64,000 nucleotides of DNA from Acidovorax sp. 107 (GTDB lineage Bacteria; Pseudomonadota; Gammaproteobacteria; Burkholderiales; Burkholderiaceae_C): positions 808,501 through 872,500 of the forward strand of contig NZ_QBTZ01000001.1 of the NCBI RefSeq assembly GCF_003058055.1. Reading direction: 5' to 3'. The notes below the pieces were generated by a model. That model was not told the origin of the DNA. It saw nothing but the letters and a program-made list of their open reading frames with translations, and made no database searches. Below are positions 18,355 to 27,870 of the stretch, piece after piece. Position numbers and translations under genes: made by a program. The first letter of the stretch is position 1. Every line of letters starts with the position of its first letter.

Positions 18355-19422
18355 ATGCAGCCGACGCCTGTGGCATCGGGCCTTCGGGCCGTCCAAGCTC
18401 CCCTGCCGGGGCAGGGCGCTGCGTCCGTCCATCCGCGCGATGTGCTGCTCGGCGCCCAGGCGCAGACCGGGTTTCTGCCGGTTTGCGACCACTACAGCGG
18501 CGTGGAAGCGCGCATGCGCAAAAGCCTGCAGTTGCAGGCCCAGATGACGCAGGAGTTTGGCACCTGCGTCTTTGATGTCACCCTCGATTGCGAAGACGGC
18601 GCGCCCGTGGGGCTGGAGTCCGCGCACGCTGCACTGGTGGCGCGCCTGGCGGCCACTGCCGCCCCGGCGGCCCGCGTTGCGGCCCGTGTGCATGCAGTGG
18701 ACCACGCCGCGTTTGCCAATGATGTCGCCACCATCGCGGGCGAAGCCGGGCACCGGCTGTGCCACCTGATGGTACCCAAGGTCGAGTCGGTGGACGACGT
18801 GTTGCTGGCTGAGCGTGCACTGGAGCGCGCGTCGGCGGCGCATGTGCCGCTGCATGTGCTGATCGAATCCCCCGCTGCCGTGCAGCGCGCGTTTGAAATT
18901 GCCGCCCACCCCCGCGTGCAGAGCCTGAGCTTTGGTCTCATGGACTTTGTGTCGGCCCATGGTGGTGCCATTCCTGCGCAGGCCATGACCTCCGCTGGCC
19001 AGTTCACGCACCCGCTGGTGGTGCGCGCCAAGCTGGAAATCGCCTCCGCCTGCCATGCGCACGGCAAGGTGCCCTCACACTGCGTGGTCACCGAATTTGC
19101 GGACCTGCCCGCCTTGCAGGGCGCTGCGAGCCGTGCATCCCGCGAACTGGGCTACACGCGGATGTGGAGCATTCATCCTGCACAGATCCGCACCATCCTG
19201 CTGGCCTTTGCGCCGCAGCAGGACGATATTGATACCGCGTCACGCATCATTGCGGCGGCCGACTTGGCTGATTGGGCCCCCATCAGTGTGGATGGGGTGC
19301 TGCATGACCGTGCCAGCTACCGCTTTTATTGGCAGATTCTGGAGCGCGCTCATAGTACGGGGCGCGCGCTACCCTTGGCGGTGCGTCATTGGTTTGATGC
19401 ATCTGCTTTCGTTCCATCGTGA
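18355..19422 (+). CDS. HpcH/HpaI aldolase/citrate lyase-family protein (CitE-like)
   Basis: The protein (355 residues from the ATG at 18355; an in-frame GTG at 18343 is possible) has the CitE-type barrel with the acidic motif [14 protein letters not shown], the [11 protein letters not shown] strand and a later glutamate in [10 protein letters not shown]. Relatives cleave or form (S)-citramalyl-CoA, malyl-CoA or citryl-CoA. No citF or citD partners are nearby, so a citrate lyase complex is unlikely; a stand-alone malyl-CoA or similar lyase/thioesterase is the better guess. It begins 20 bases after mdh and is probably co-transcribed with it. Confidence 0.85.
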   Translation: MQPTPVASGLRAVQAPLPGQGAASVHPRDVLLGAQAQTGFLPVCDHYSGVEARMRKSLQLQAQMTQEFGTCVFDVTLDCEDGAPVGLESAHAALVARLAATAAPAARVAARVHAVDHAAFANDVATIAGEAGHRLCHLMVPKVESVDDVLLAERALERASAAHVPLHVLIESPAAVQRAFEIAAHPRVQSLSFGLMDFVSAHGGAIPAQAMTSAGQFTHPLVVRAKLEIASACHAHGKVPSHCVVTEFADLPALQGAASRASRELGYTRMWSIHPAQIRTILLAFAPQQDDIDTASRIIAAADLADWAPISVDGVLHDRASYRFYWQILERAHSTGRALPLAVRHWFDASAFVPS

Positions 19423-19453
19423 ACCCTCCCGACTATTTCCACGCAGGACTCCC

Positions 19454-20107
19454 ATGAAATTCGTCATCGCCTCCGCCTTCATGCTGCTGGCTCCGGCCTT
19501 TGCTCTGGCGCAAACCTCGGCCCAGCCAGCGGCCCCGTCCGAAACCAAAGCGGCTGCCAAGCCCGCAGCCAAGCCTGCCGTCAAATCGGCAGCCAAGCCG
19601 GCAGAAGCCAAAACTGCGGCGAAGGCTCCGGCCAAGGCGTCGGCCAAGAGCCACGCCGTCGCTAAGTCTGAACCTACCAGCAGCCGCACACAGCTCAAGA
19701 GCGCCACCAACCAGGTGGCCGCCGGCATCATTGCTGCCGAGGCAGCGCTGTCCCCTGCCGAACTGGCGATTGCCGAGCGCGTGCATGTGGGGCGCATGCC
19801 CTGCGAGCTGGGCGCTTTTGTCACGGTGACCGCCGATACGGCCACGCCCGGTCACTTTCATGTGGAAGGCAAGGGCTTCAAGTACTACATGTCGCCCGTC
19901 GCCACTTCGACTGGCACCGTGCGCCTGGAAGACCAGAAGGGCGGTGCCGTCTGGCTGCAGATCGCCAACAAGTCCATGCTGATGAATCAGCGTGCGGGAC
20001 AGCGACTGGCGGACGAGTGCATGAGTCCTGAGCAGGTGGTGGTGGCCGAGGCCATCAAGAAGAACCCTCCCGTGAGCGTTTTGGATCCCTTGCCTGTTGC
20101 CAAGTAA
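19454..20107 (+). CDS. Exported Ala/Lys/Pro-rich protein of unknown function
   Basis: The ATG at 19454 gives 217 residues with a clear signal peptide (KFVIASAFMLLAPAFALAQ). Residues of about 24-75 are a low-complexity stretch of AAKPA-type repeats like those of histone H1 or cell-wall linkers. The rest is a small globular domain (ELAIAERVHVGRMPCELGAF onward) with two cysteines. I do not recognise the family. It lies between the lyase gene and acnB on the same strand. The repeats may bind nucleic acid or envelope polymers; the signal peptide favours a periplasmic linker role. Confidence 0.8.
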   Translation: MKFVIASAFMLLAPAFALAQTSAQPAAPSETKAAAKPAAKPAVKSAAKPAEAKTAAKAPAKASAKSHAVAKSEPTSSRTQLKSATNQVAAGIIAAEAALSPAELAIAERVHVGRMPCELGAFVTVTADTATPGHFHVEGKGFKYYMSPVATSTGTVRLEDQKGGAVWLQIANKSMLMNQRAGQRLADECMSPEQVVVAEAIKKNPPVSVLDPLPVAK

Positions 20108-20222
20108 TCCGTCGTCAGCGACCCCGAAAAAAATCAAAACCCTGTGTGTGCCGGCGTGATGGCTTCCGAGGCCGTTGCAGCCAGGCATGCAGCCCCACTT
20201 TAGAACGCAACTGGAGAGAAAC

Positions 20223-22814
20223 ATGTTGAAAGCCTACCGTGAACACGTCGCCGAGCGCGCAGCTCTGGGCATCCCCCCGCTGCCTTTGGAAGCCAAGCAG
20301 GTTGCCGAACTGATCGAACTGATCAAGAGCCCACCTGCGGGTGAAGATGCCTTTCTGCTGGACCTGTTGACGCACCGCGTGCCCCCGGGCGTGGACGATG
20401 CCGCCAAGGTCAAGGCGAGCTTCCTGGCCGCCGTGGCGCACGGCGACATCAAGGTAGGCCTGATCTCCAAGGCCAAGGCCACGGAGCTGCTGGGCACCAT
20501 GGTGGGTGGCTACAACGTGCACCCGCTGATCGAGTTGCTGGACGATGCCGAAGTGGCGGGCGTGGCTGCTGAAGGCCTGAAGAAGACGCTGCTGATGTTC
20601 GACTTCTTCAACGATGTCGCGACCAAAGCCAAGGCGGGCAATGCCAAGGCCCAGGAAGTCATCAAGAGCTGGGCCGATGCCGAGTGGTTCACCACCCGCC
20701 CCGAAGTCGAAAAGAAGATCACCGTCACCGTGTTCAAGGTGCCTGGTGAGACCAACACCGACGACCTGTCGCCCGCGCCCGATGCCTGGAGCCGCCCCGA
20801 CATTCCGCTGCACTACCTGGCCATGCTCAAGAACACCCGCGAAGGCGCGGCGTTCAAGCCTGAAGAAGACGGCAAGCGCGGCCCGATGCAGTTCATCGAA
20901 GACCTGAAGAAGAAGGGCCACCTCGTGGCCTACGTGGGCGACGTGGTGGGCACAGGCTCCAGCCGCAAGTCGGCCACCAACAGCGTGATCTGGGCCACGG
21001 GCCAGGACATTCCGTTTGTGCCCAACAAGCGCTTCGGTGGCGTGACGCTGGGCGGCAAAATTGCTCCCATCTTCTTCAACACGCAAGAAGATTCCGGCTC
21101 GCTGCCGATTGAAGTCGATGTGTCCAAGCTCGAAATGGGCGACGTGGTCGACATCCTGCCTTATGACGGCAAGATCGTGAAAAACGGCGAGACCGTGGTT
21201 GAGTTCAAGCTCAAGAGCGACGTGTTGTTTGACGAAGTGCGCGCCGGCGGCCGTATCAACCTCATCATCGGCCGCTCGCTGACCGCCAAGGCTCGCGAAT
21301 TCCTGAGCCTGCCCGTTTCCACACTGTTCCGCCTGCCAACCGCGCCTGTGGCAACCACCGCAGGCTTCACGCTGGCGCAGAAAATGGTGGGCCGTGCCGT
21401 CGGTCTGCCCGAAGGCCAAGGCGTGCGCCCCGGCACGTACTGCGAACCCAAGATGACCACCGTGGGCTCGCAAGACACCACCGGCCCCATGACTCGCGAC
21501 GAGCTGAAGGACCTGGCCTGCCTGGGCTTCTCGGCCGACCTGGTCATGCAATCGTTCTGCCACACCGCCGCTTACCCCAAGCCTGTGGATGTGAAGACCC
21601 ACCGCGAACTGCCCGCGTTCATCAGCAACCGTGGCGGCGTGGCGCTGCGTCCTGGCGACGGTGTGATCCACAGCTGGCTCAACCGTCTGTTGCTGCCTGA
21701 CACCGTGGGTACGGGCGGCGACTCGCACACCCGCTTCCCCATCGGCATTTCGTTCCCCGCAGGTTCTGGCCTGGTGGCCTTCGGTGCCGCTACCGGTGTG
21801 ATGCCCTTGGACATGCCCGAGTCGGTGCTGGTGCGCTTCAAGGGCGAAATGCAGCCCGGCGTGACACTGCGCGATTTGGTGCATGCCATCCCGCTGTATG
21901 CGATCAAGGCCGGTCTGCTGACCGTGGCCAAGGCTGGCAAGAAGAACGTCTTCTCCGGCCGCATTCTGGAAATCGAAGGCCTGCCAGACCTGAAGGTCGA
22001 GCAAGCATTTGAGCTGTCGGACGCGTCTGCAGAGCGCTCCGCCGCCGGTTGCACCATCAAGCTCAACCCCGCTCCGATCAAGGAGTACCTCACCAGCAAC
22101 GTGGTGCTGATGAAGAACATGATCGCCGACGGCTACGCTGATGCACGCACGCTGCAACGCCGCATCGAGAAGGTGGAGGCCTGGCTGGCTAACCCCAACC
22201 TGCTCGAAGCCGACAAGGATGCCGAATACGCAGCCGTCATCGAAATCGATCTGGCCGACATCAAGGAACCCATCCTGTGCTGCCCGAACGACCCTGATGA
22301 CGCCAAGACCCTGTCGGATGTGGCTGGCACCAAGATCGATGAAGCCTTCATCGGTTCTTGCATGACCAACATCGGCCACTTCCGCGCAGCCGCCAAGCTG
22401 CTCGGCGGCAGCCGTGACATCCCCGTCAAGCTGTGGGTGGCCCCGCCCACCAAGATGGATGAGAGCGAGCTGATCAAGGAAGGCCACTACGCCAACTTTG
22501 GCGCCGCTGGCGCTCGCACCGAAATGCCCGGTTGCTCGCTGTGCATGGGTAACCAGGCCCAGGTGCGCGAAGGCGCTACCGTGGTGTCCACCTCCACCCG
22601 CAACTTCCCCAACCGCCTGGGCAAGAACACCAACGTGTTCCTGGCTTCGGCCGAGCTGGCCGCCATTGCGTCCAAGCTGGGCAAGATCCCCACGGTGGCC
22701 GAATACCACGAAGCCATGGGCATCGTGAACAAGGATGGCGCCTCGATCTACAAGTACCTGAACTTCGACCAGATCGAAGAGTACGCGGACGTGGCCAAGG
22801 GCGTCGCTGCCTGA
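20223..22814 (+). CDS. acnB: Aconitate hydratase B (bifunctional with 2-methylisocitrate dehydratase)
   Basis: The ATG at 20223 follows GGAGAG by five bases and gives 863 residues, the normal AcnB length. The HEAT-like N-terminal domain starts [20 protein letters not shown]; the swivel domain contains [16 protein letters not shown]; and the [4Fe-4S] cysteines are in [10 protein letters not shown] and [10 protein letters not shown]. It interconverts citrate and isocitrate and, in many betaproteobacteria, also acts in the methylcitrate cycle. It ends the plus-strand TCA arm, with a strong terminator after it. Confidence 0.98.
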   Translation: MLKAYREHVAERAALGIPPLPLEAKQVAELIELIKSPPAGEDAFLLDLLTHRVPPGVDDAAKVKASFLAAVAHGDIKVGLISKAKATELLGTMVGGYNVHPLIELLDDAEVAGVAAEGLKKTLLMFDFFNDVATKAKAGNAKAQEVIKSWADAEWFTTRPEVEKKITVTVFKVPGETNTDDLSPAPDAWSRPDIPLHYLAMLKNTREGAAFKPEEDGKRGPMQFIEDLKKKGHLVAYVGDVVGTGSSRKSATNSVIWATGQDIPFVPNKRFGGVTLGGKIAPIFFNTQEDSGSLPIEVDVSKLEMGDVVDILPYDGKIVKNGETVVEFKLKSDVLFDEVRAGGRINLIIGRSLTAKAREFLSLPVSTLFRLPTAPVATTAGFTLAQKMVGRAVGLPEGQGVRPGTYCEPKMTTVGSQDTTGPMTRDELKDLACLGFSADLVMQSFCHTAAYPKPVDVKTHRELPAFISNRGGVALRPGDGVIHSWLNRLLLPDTVGTGGDSHTRFPIGISFPAGSGLVAFGAATGVMPLDMPESVLVRFKGEMQPGVTLRDLVHAIPLYAIKAGLLTVAKAGKKNVFSGRILEIEGLPDLKVEQAFELSDASAERSAAGCTIKLNPAPIKEYLTSNVVLMKNMIADGYADARTLQRRIEKVEAWLANPNLLEADKDAEYAAVIEIDLADIKEPILCCPNDPDDAKTLSDVAGTKIDEAFIGSCMTNIGHFRAAAKLLGGSRDIPVKLWVAPPTKMDESELIKEGHYANFGAAGARTEMPGCSLCMGNQAQVREGATVVSTSTRNFPNRLGKNTNVFLASAELAAIASKLGKIPTVAEYHEAMGIVNKDGASIYKYLNFDQIEEYADVAKGVAA

Positions 22815-22842
22815 TTGCCTCCGCTCGGCGGTGCATGTGCAC

Positions 22843-22866
22843 AAAGCGGCCCTTCGGGGCCGCTTT
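22843..22866 (+). terminator. Rho-independent terminator after acnB
   Basis: AAAGCGGCCC and GGGCCGCTTT pair perfectly around a TTCG tetraloop and are followed by more T residues. It lies 28 bases after the acnB stop. Confidence 0.93.
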
Positions 22867-23018
22867 TTTATTGGCGGGTCCACGGCCCCTGGCGGCTGGG
22901 CTTCCGTCCGTTTGCGTGGGCTTTGCGAGGCACGGGGCTAAGGCCACGACGCCTTTCGCGGAACGTTCACTTCGCGCGGTGCTCAGAGTCCGCACAACCA
23001 TTCCAACGCGACCCCACG

Positions 23019-24008
23019 ATGTTCAAGTCCTTTTTCTTCGCCCGCCGCTGGTGGACCTGGTCCCTCTTGGGTTCCATCGTCATCCTGTTGGCCACGGCCT
23101 ACCGTGTTCAGCTAGACGTGCAGATCAACGACTGGTTCGGCAGCTTCTATGATCTGATCCAGGAGGCTCTGGGCAAGCCCGGCAGCATCACCGCTGAACA
23201 GTTCTGGGGGCAGCTTTCGACCTTTGCGCGCATTGCCATGATCTACGTGACGACGGCGGTGCTGGTGGATTTTTTCAGCAAGCACTACATCTTTCGCTGG
23301 CGCCAGGCGATGAATGAGCACTACATGGCGGCCTGGCCGCGCCTGCGGCACATCGAGGGCGCGGCACAGCGCGTGCAGGAAGACACCATGCGTTTCGCCC
23401 GCACCATGGAGGACCTGGGCCTGAGCTTTATGCGCAGTCTCATGACGCTCGGGGCCTTTTTGCCTGTGCTCTGGACGTTGTCCGACAAAGTCACTGCGCT
23501 GCCCTTGATTGGCGCCGTGCCGCATTCCCTGGTCTGGGTCGCACTGGCCTGGTCATTGGGGGGTACGCTGCTGCTGGCCTGTGTGGGGGTGAAGCTGCCG
23601 GGGCTGGAGTTTCACAACCAGCGCGTGGAGGCGGCGTACCGCAAGGAACTGGTGCTGGGCGAGGATGACCCGAACCGGGCCTCTCCACCCACGGCGGCCG
23701 AGCTGTTCGCGGGCGTGCGCCGCAACTACTTCCGTCTGTTCTTTCACTACCTGTATTTCGATGTGGTGAAGTGGTCCTACCTGCAGGTGAGTGTGCTGGT
23801 GCCCCTGGTGGCGTTGGGCCCCACGCTGATTGCAGGCGTGATCACTTTGGGCGTGATGCAACAGATTGCGCGGGCCTTTGACAAGGTGCTGGAGTCCTTC
23901 CAGTTTCTGGTGCTGAACTGGAGCACGGTGGTGGAGCAGATCTCGATCTACAAGCGCTTGCGCGCTTTCGAGCGGCAGATGCTGAAGGCGGTGCCGGAGG
24001 CGGCTTGA
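23019..24008 (+). CDS. sbmA: SbmA/BacA-type peptide transporter
   Basis: The 329-residue membrane protein matches the E. coli SbmA core very closely: FRWRQAMNEHYMAAWPRLRH, EGAAQRVQEDTMRFA, GVKLPGLEFHNQRVEAAYRK and ELVLGEDDPNRASPPT. SbmA and BacA are proton-driven importers of proline-rich and azole-modified peptides and other substrates. The protein lacks roughly the first 80 residues of E. coli SbmA, so it has fewer membrane helices; the ATG at 23019 begins MFKSFFFARRWWTWS, and I see no earlier plausible start. It follows the acnB terminator and has no obvious partner gene. Confidence 0.92.
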   Translation: MFKSFFFARRWWTWSLLGSIVILLATAYRVQLDVQINDWFGSFYDLIQEALGKPGSITAEQFWGQLSTFARIAMIYVTTAVLVDFFSKHYIFRWRQAMNEHYMAAWPRLRHIEGAAQRVQEDTMRFARTMEDLGLSFMRSLMTLGAFLPVLWTLSDKVTALPLIGAVPHSLVWVALAWSLGGTLLLACVGVKLPGLEFHNQRVEAAYRKELVLGEDDPNRASPPTAAELFAGVRRNYFRLFFHYLYFDVVKWSYLQVSVLVPLVALGPTLIAGVITLGVMQQIARAFDKVLESFQFLVLNWSTVVEQISIYKRLRAFERQMLKAVPEAA

Positions 24009-24122
24009 GCACTCGCCACGGAGCCAACCCGAACGCGTGAGGGCGGTGCAGTTGCGGCTGCGCCGACATGGGCTTCGCGCTTGTGCTGACAGGAGCGAAT
24101 GGGCGTGTGACCGACCCCGGCG

Positions 24123-24668
24123 CTAGCGCACCTGCTTCTTTTCGAGCTTGCGCGTGAGGGTGCGACGGTGCATGCCTAGGCGCCGAGCTGCCTCTGACAG
24201 GTTGAAGCCTGTTTCCGCCAGCACCTCGTTGATGCGTTCCCATTCCAGCGTCTTGATGGAGCTGGAGCGGTTGGTCAGCTCCACCTCGGCATTGCCTTCC
24301 TTGAGGCCAAATGCAGCTTCGATGTCGTCAGTGTTGGAGGGCTTGGCGAGATAGTGGCAGGCGCCCAGTTTCACCGCTTCCACGGCGGTGGCAATGCTTG
24401 CAAAGCCCGTGAGCACAACGATCAGCATCTCGTCGTCCGCAGCGTGCAGCGTCTGCACGCAGGCCAGGCCAGAGGCCTCGCCCTTGAGCTTGAGGTCCAC
24501 CACCGCATAGCCGGGCTGGTGCTGCTCCAGCAACACCTCCACGTCGGCAAGGCTCGCGGCCTGCAAAACGCTGTAGCCGCGGCGTTCAAACGAGCGGGCC
24601 AGCGTGCGCGCAAAGGCTTCGTCGTCTTCGACGATCAGCAGCTGTCGTTGCGCTTCTTCAGTGTCCAC
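24123..24668 (-). CDS. regA: RegA/PrrA/RoxR-type redox response regulator
   Basis: The 181-residue protein has a receiver domain (LLIVEDDEAFARTLARSFER, phosphoacceptor Asp in VVDLKLKG) and a C-terminal Fis-type helix-turn-helix (FNLSEAARRLGMHRRTLTRK), the compact layout of the RegA/ActR/PrrA group. These regulators adjust respiratory, carbon and nitrogen genes to redox state. It is 19 bases downstream of its kinase gene and at the end of the cyo run. Confidence 0.92.
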   Translation of the reverse strand: MDTEEAQRQLLIVEDDEAFARTLARSFERRGYSVLQAASLADVEVLLEQHQPGYAVVDLKLKGEASGLACVQTLHAADDEMLIVVLTGFASIATAVEAVKLGACHYLAKPSNTDDIEAAFGLKEGNAEVELTNRSSSIKTLEWERINEVLAETGFNLSEAARRLGMHRRTLTRKLEKKQVR

Positions 24669-24687
24669 GGTGGGTTCTTTCGTTCAT

Positions 24688-26019
24688 TCATACCTTCGGG
24701 GGCAGCGCAATCGAGGCCAAGGGCAATTCGATGGTCACCTGCGCGCCGCCTTCGGGCCGGTTGCGCGCCTCCACGCTGCCGCCCAGGGTACGGGCCACAT
24801 TCAGCACCAGGTACAGGCCCAGACCACCGCCAGGGCGGTTTTTGGAGGACTGGTAGGGGGTGCCCAGCTTGGACAACATGTCGGGTGCAAAGCCGGGGCC
24901 GGCATCGGTCACGGTCATGCACAAGGCGTCTGCATTGCGCGTGACTGACAGCTGAACCCAGCCTGGCGAGGCGTCGCGTGCATTGTCCAGCACATTGAAA
25001 ACCATCTGCTTGAGGGTGGTGTCCGACACCATGGGCGTGTCGGCGCCAAAGTCATTGAGGTAGTCAAACTGGGGGATCGTGCGGGTGCTGCGCCATTCCT
25101 GCGCCAGCGCATCCACAAACGTGCGCACGGTCGTCTGCACCGACGCCTCGCCGCGCGTTTCACCCGCCGACAGCAGGATCCCGCTCACGATGCTCTTGCA
25201 TCGCTGCACCTGCGTTTGCATCTCGGCAATGTCTTCCTTGAGCGCGGCGTTGCTGGCCAGTCGTTTGTCGTGCTGCCAGTCGCCCAGGATGACCGCCAGG
25301 GTGGACAGCGGGGTACCCAGCTCGTGAGCGGCGCCGGACGCCAGCAGTCCCATGCGCACGATGTGCTCTTCCTCGACGCGGCGACGCCGCGCTGCAGCCA
25401 GGCGGGCATCACGCTCGCGCAGGTTGCGGTGGATGCGGGTAATGAACACCATCACCAGCATCGCGTTGAGCACAAAGCACACCAGCAGCCCGAGCACATA
25501 CAGGCTCGACAGGCCTTGGTGCAGGTCCTGCGGCAGGGCCAGTGGCAGGTGGTGGTCTGCCAGCGCCGCAAAGCACAGGATGGTGATGATCACAATGGAC
25601 CAGATGTAGGCACCGCGCAGCAGCACGGCGCCGAGCGTGATCTGCAGCAGGTACAGGAACACAAACGGGTTGCTGGTGCCGCCGCTCAGGTACAGCTGCA
25701 CCGTGAGCACCGCCACATCAATCAGCAGCGCCAGGAACAGCTCGACGTTGCGCACCGCCCGGCCCGTACGCAGGCGCAGCAGGCTCACCACGTTGAAAAC
25801 CGCCAGGCAGCCGACGACGAGCAGCATCTCCTGCAGCGGTAGTTTCAAGCCCAGGCTGTAGTGCGCCATCTCGATGGTGAACACCTGGCCCACCACCGCA
25901 ATCCACCGCAGCTCGATCAGTTGCTGGAGGTTCTTGATACCGGCAGCCGCATCGGCGGAGCGTGCATTGCGCGGCACGGTGGCCAGCGCAGGGTCAGGGC
26001 GTGGAGGGAGGGTGTTCAT
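24688..26019 (-). CDS. regB: RegB/PrrB/RoxS-type redox sensor histidine kinase
   Basis: The ATG at 26019 gives 443 residues with about six membrane helices, the quinone-binding motif GGTSNPF in the membrane domain, the H-box SGAAHELGTPLSTLAVILGD and an ATP-binding domain with DAGPGF and GGGLGLYL. A Cys in VQRCKSIVSGIL sits at the place of the redox-active Cys265 of RegB. It should sense the quinone pool and phosphorylate the RegA-type protein downstream. Its start overlaps the end of the SURF1 gene by 26 bases, so its production is linked to the oxidase operon. Confidence 0.92.
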   Translation of the reverse strand: MNTLPPRPDPALATVPRNARSADAAAGIKNLQQLIELRWIAVVGQVFTIEMAHYSLGLKLPLQEMLLVVGCLAVFNVVSLLRLRTGRAVRNVELFLALLIDVAVLTVQLYLSGGTSNPFVFLYLLQITLGAVLLRGAYIWSIVIITILCFAALADHHLPLALPQDLHQGLSSLYVLGLLVCFVLNAMLVMVFITRIHRNLRERDARLAAARRRRVEEEHIVRMGLLASGAAHELGTPLSTLAVILGDWQHDKRLASNAALKEDIAEMQTQVQRCKSIVSGILLSAGETRGEASVQTTVRTFVDALAQEWRSTRTIPQFDYLNDFGADTPMVSDTTLKQMVFNVLDNARDASPGWVQLSVTRNADALCMTVTDAGPGFAPDMLSKLGTPYQSSKNRPGGGLGLYLVLNVARTLGGSVEARNRPEGGAQVTIELPLASIALPPKV

Positions 26020-26812
26020 CGTGGGGCGGTAGGCGGCTGGCGGCCCGTGGGCCCAGGCGGCGCTCATAGCGTGCCACATACCAGCCGGCGACGACCACCA
26101 TGAGCGCAAGACCATACCAGGTCAGGGCGTACACCAGGTGGCTGTTGTGAAACCGTATGACGGTCAAGCCTGCGCGGGGCCAGCTGGGCGCTGCTGAAGA
26201 AGGCGCCGTTGCACCTGGAAGCCCGGCGTCCACAAAAAACGGAGCGGCCCGGGGCAGATCCAGCGTGCGGCTGATGGCAGCCACATCGCGCGAGTACCAG
26301 CGCTGCTGCGCCGGGTCGTTGGTGCGCAGAAAGCCGCCGCCTGGCTCGGTCATGCGCAACAACCCCTGGACGGTGGCCGGGCCATCGACGGGGGGCGACG
26401 CCTCCAGCCATTGGGCGCGTTGCTCCTGGGGCACAAAACCCCGGTTCACCAGCACCTGGGTGCCGTCATCCCGTTCCAGGGCCGTCATCACCCAGAACCC
26501 CGCGCCCAGCTCGGTGACGGCCTGCGTCAGCACCGTCTTGCCTGGCAGCCAGCGGCCCTCAAAGACCACTGGAAGGTACTCATGCTGTGCGGCACTGATG
26601 CCGGGCCATTGCGCCACGGGGGGCAGGGCGACCGGTGCGGCGTGTACCCGTTGGTCCACCCTTTCGATGAGGTCCAGCTTCCAGGTGCGGCGCTGGACCT
26701 GCCAGGTGCCCAGCGACACAAAGCCCAGGAACAGGGCCATGCCCAGCACCAGCAGGACTGCGCGGCGCAAGCCCCGGCGCGGCAGTGCCATGGTGGTGGG
26801 GGCTGCGTCCAT
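25994..26812 (-). CDS. SURF1-family oxidase assembly protein
   Basis: The ATG at 26812 gives 272 residues with one membrane helix near residues 15-33 and another near the C-terminus (about 235-253). The conserved SURF1 features are GFVSLGTWQVQRRTWKLDLI at the first helix, GFWVMTALERDDGTQVLVNRGFVP and HLVYALTWYGLALM at the last one. SURF1 aids haem insertion into haem-copper oxidases. The start codon overlaps the cyoD stop codon. It stands where cyoE is found in E. coli; no haem O synthase gene is in the window. Confidence 0.9.
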   Translation of the reverse strand: MDAAPTTMALPRRGLRRAVLLVLGMALFLGFVSLGTWQVQRRTWKLDLIERVDQRVHAAPVALPPVAQWPGISAAQHEYLPVVFEGRWLPGKTVLTQAVTELGAGFWVMTALERDDGTQVLVNRGFVPQEQRAQWLEASPPVDGPATVQGLLRMTEPGGGFLRTNDPAQQRWYSRDVAAISRTLDLPRAAPFFVDAGLPGATAPSSAAPSWPRAGLTVIRFHNSHLVYALTWYGLALMVVVAGWYVARYERRLGPRAASRLPPHDEHPPSTP

Positions 26813-27234
26813 CAGGGCGTGGAGTGTCCGGGCGCCTCGTGCGTGGGTGGCGTGGGCGTGGGGTGCTCCGGCATCATGTTGGCGTTCATGTGGAACATCA
26901 CCCACAGGGTGCCTGCGATGGCAATGGCCACAAACACCACGGTGAAGATGGTGGACAGCAGCGTCCAGCCCCCTTCGATCTTGCCGTTCATGTGCAGGAA
27001 GAACACCATGTGCACCAGGATCTGGATCACGGCGAAGCCGCCCAGCACCAGCACGGCGGTGTTGCGGTCGGCAATCACCTTGGTCATCACCAGCCAGAAG
27101 GGAATGGCGGTGAGAATGATGGACAGCACAAACCCGATCATGTAGCCGGAGAAGGTGCTGTGCGGGCCTGTGTCGTGGTGGTGATCGTCGTGTCCATGCG
27201 CATCGTGCGCGTGCGTTGCGTGTTGTGCGCTCAT
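26812..27234 (-). CDS. cyoD: Cytochrome bo3 ubiquinol oxidase subunit IV
   Basis: The 140-residue protein has three membrane helices and the CyoD segment FSGYMIGFVLSIILTAIPFWLV. The first 25 residues are rich in His (HAHDAHGHDDHHHD), an oddity compared with E. coli CyoD. It is a small stabilising subunit of the quinol oxidase. Its ATG directly abuts the cyoC stop codon, consistent with translational coupling. Confidence 0.93.
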   Translation of the reverse strand: MSAQHATHAHDAHGHDDHHHDTGPHSTFSGYMIGFVLSIILTAIPFWLVMTKVIADRNTAVLVLGGFAVIQILVHMVFFLHMNGKIEGGWTLLSTIFTVVFVAIAIAGTLWVMFHMNANMMPEHPTPTPPTHEAPGHSTP

Positions 27235-27870
27235 TTACAGCACCCCCATCAGGTACACAAAGGTGAAAACGCCGATCCAGACCACGTCCAAGAAGTGCCA
27301 GAACATGGACAGGCACATCAGGCGGCGGTTGTTCTCGGGGATCAGGCCATGCTTGCCAATCTGGATCATCAGCACCACCAGCCAGATCAGGCCGAAAGTG
27401 ACGTGCAGGCCGTGGGTGCCCACCAGTGTGAAGAACGCCGACAGGAAGGCACTGCGTTGTGGGCCAGCGCCCTCGTGCAGCAGGTGCGAGAACTCATACA
27501 GCTCCAGCCCCAGGAAGCACAGGCCAAACAGGCCTGTCACCGCCAGCCACAGCAGCGTACCCTTCACGTCGCCCAGCTGCTTGCGCAGCATGGCAAAGCC
27601 AAAGGTGATGGACGACAGCAGCAGGAAGGCCGTGTTGAGGGCCACCAGGGGCAGGTCAAACAGCTGCGCGCCCGTGGGGCCTGCCGCATAGCTGCGGCCC
27701 AGCACGCCGTAGGTGGCGAACAGCGCTGCAAAGATGAGGCAGTCGCTCATCAGGTACAGCCAGAAGCCCAGGGCCGTGCCGTTTTCAGGATGGGGCTCGT
27801 GCGCGAGGTGGTACTCGCGCGGGGCCAGGGCGCCTGCTGCGGCGCCAGCGTGGATGCGGATATCAGACAT
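27235..27870 (-). CDS. cyoC: Cytochrome bo3 ubiquinol oxidase subunit III
   Basis: The 211-residue protein has five membrane helices and the subunit III segments [20 protein letters not shown] and [15 protein letters not shown] (with the conserved GTHGLHV). It overlaps the end of cyoB by eight bases and is followed without gap by cyoD. Confidence 0.96.
   Translation of the reverse strand: MSDIRIHAGAAAGALAPREYHLAHEPHPENGTALGFWLYLMSDCLIFAALFATYGVLGRSYAAGPTGAQLFDLPLVALNTAFLLLSSITFGFAMLRKQLGDVKGTLLWLAVTGLFGLCFLGLELYEFSHLLHEGAGPQRSAFLSAFFTLVGTHGLHVTFGLIWLVVLMIQIGKHGLIPENNRRLMCLSMFWHFLDVVWIGVFTFVYLMGVL

Noticed and set aside
20115..22883. 922-codon open frame on the strand opposite acnB
   Set aside because: It mirrors acnB codon bias in high-GC DNA; its product is rich in His, Gln and Gly with no family and has no ribosome site. 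The same holds for the other long antisense frames.
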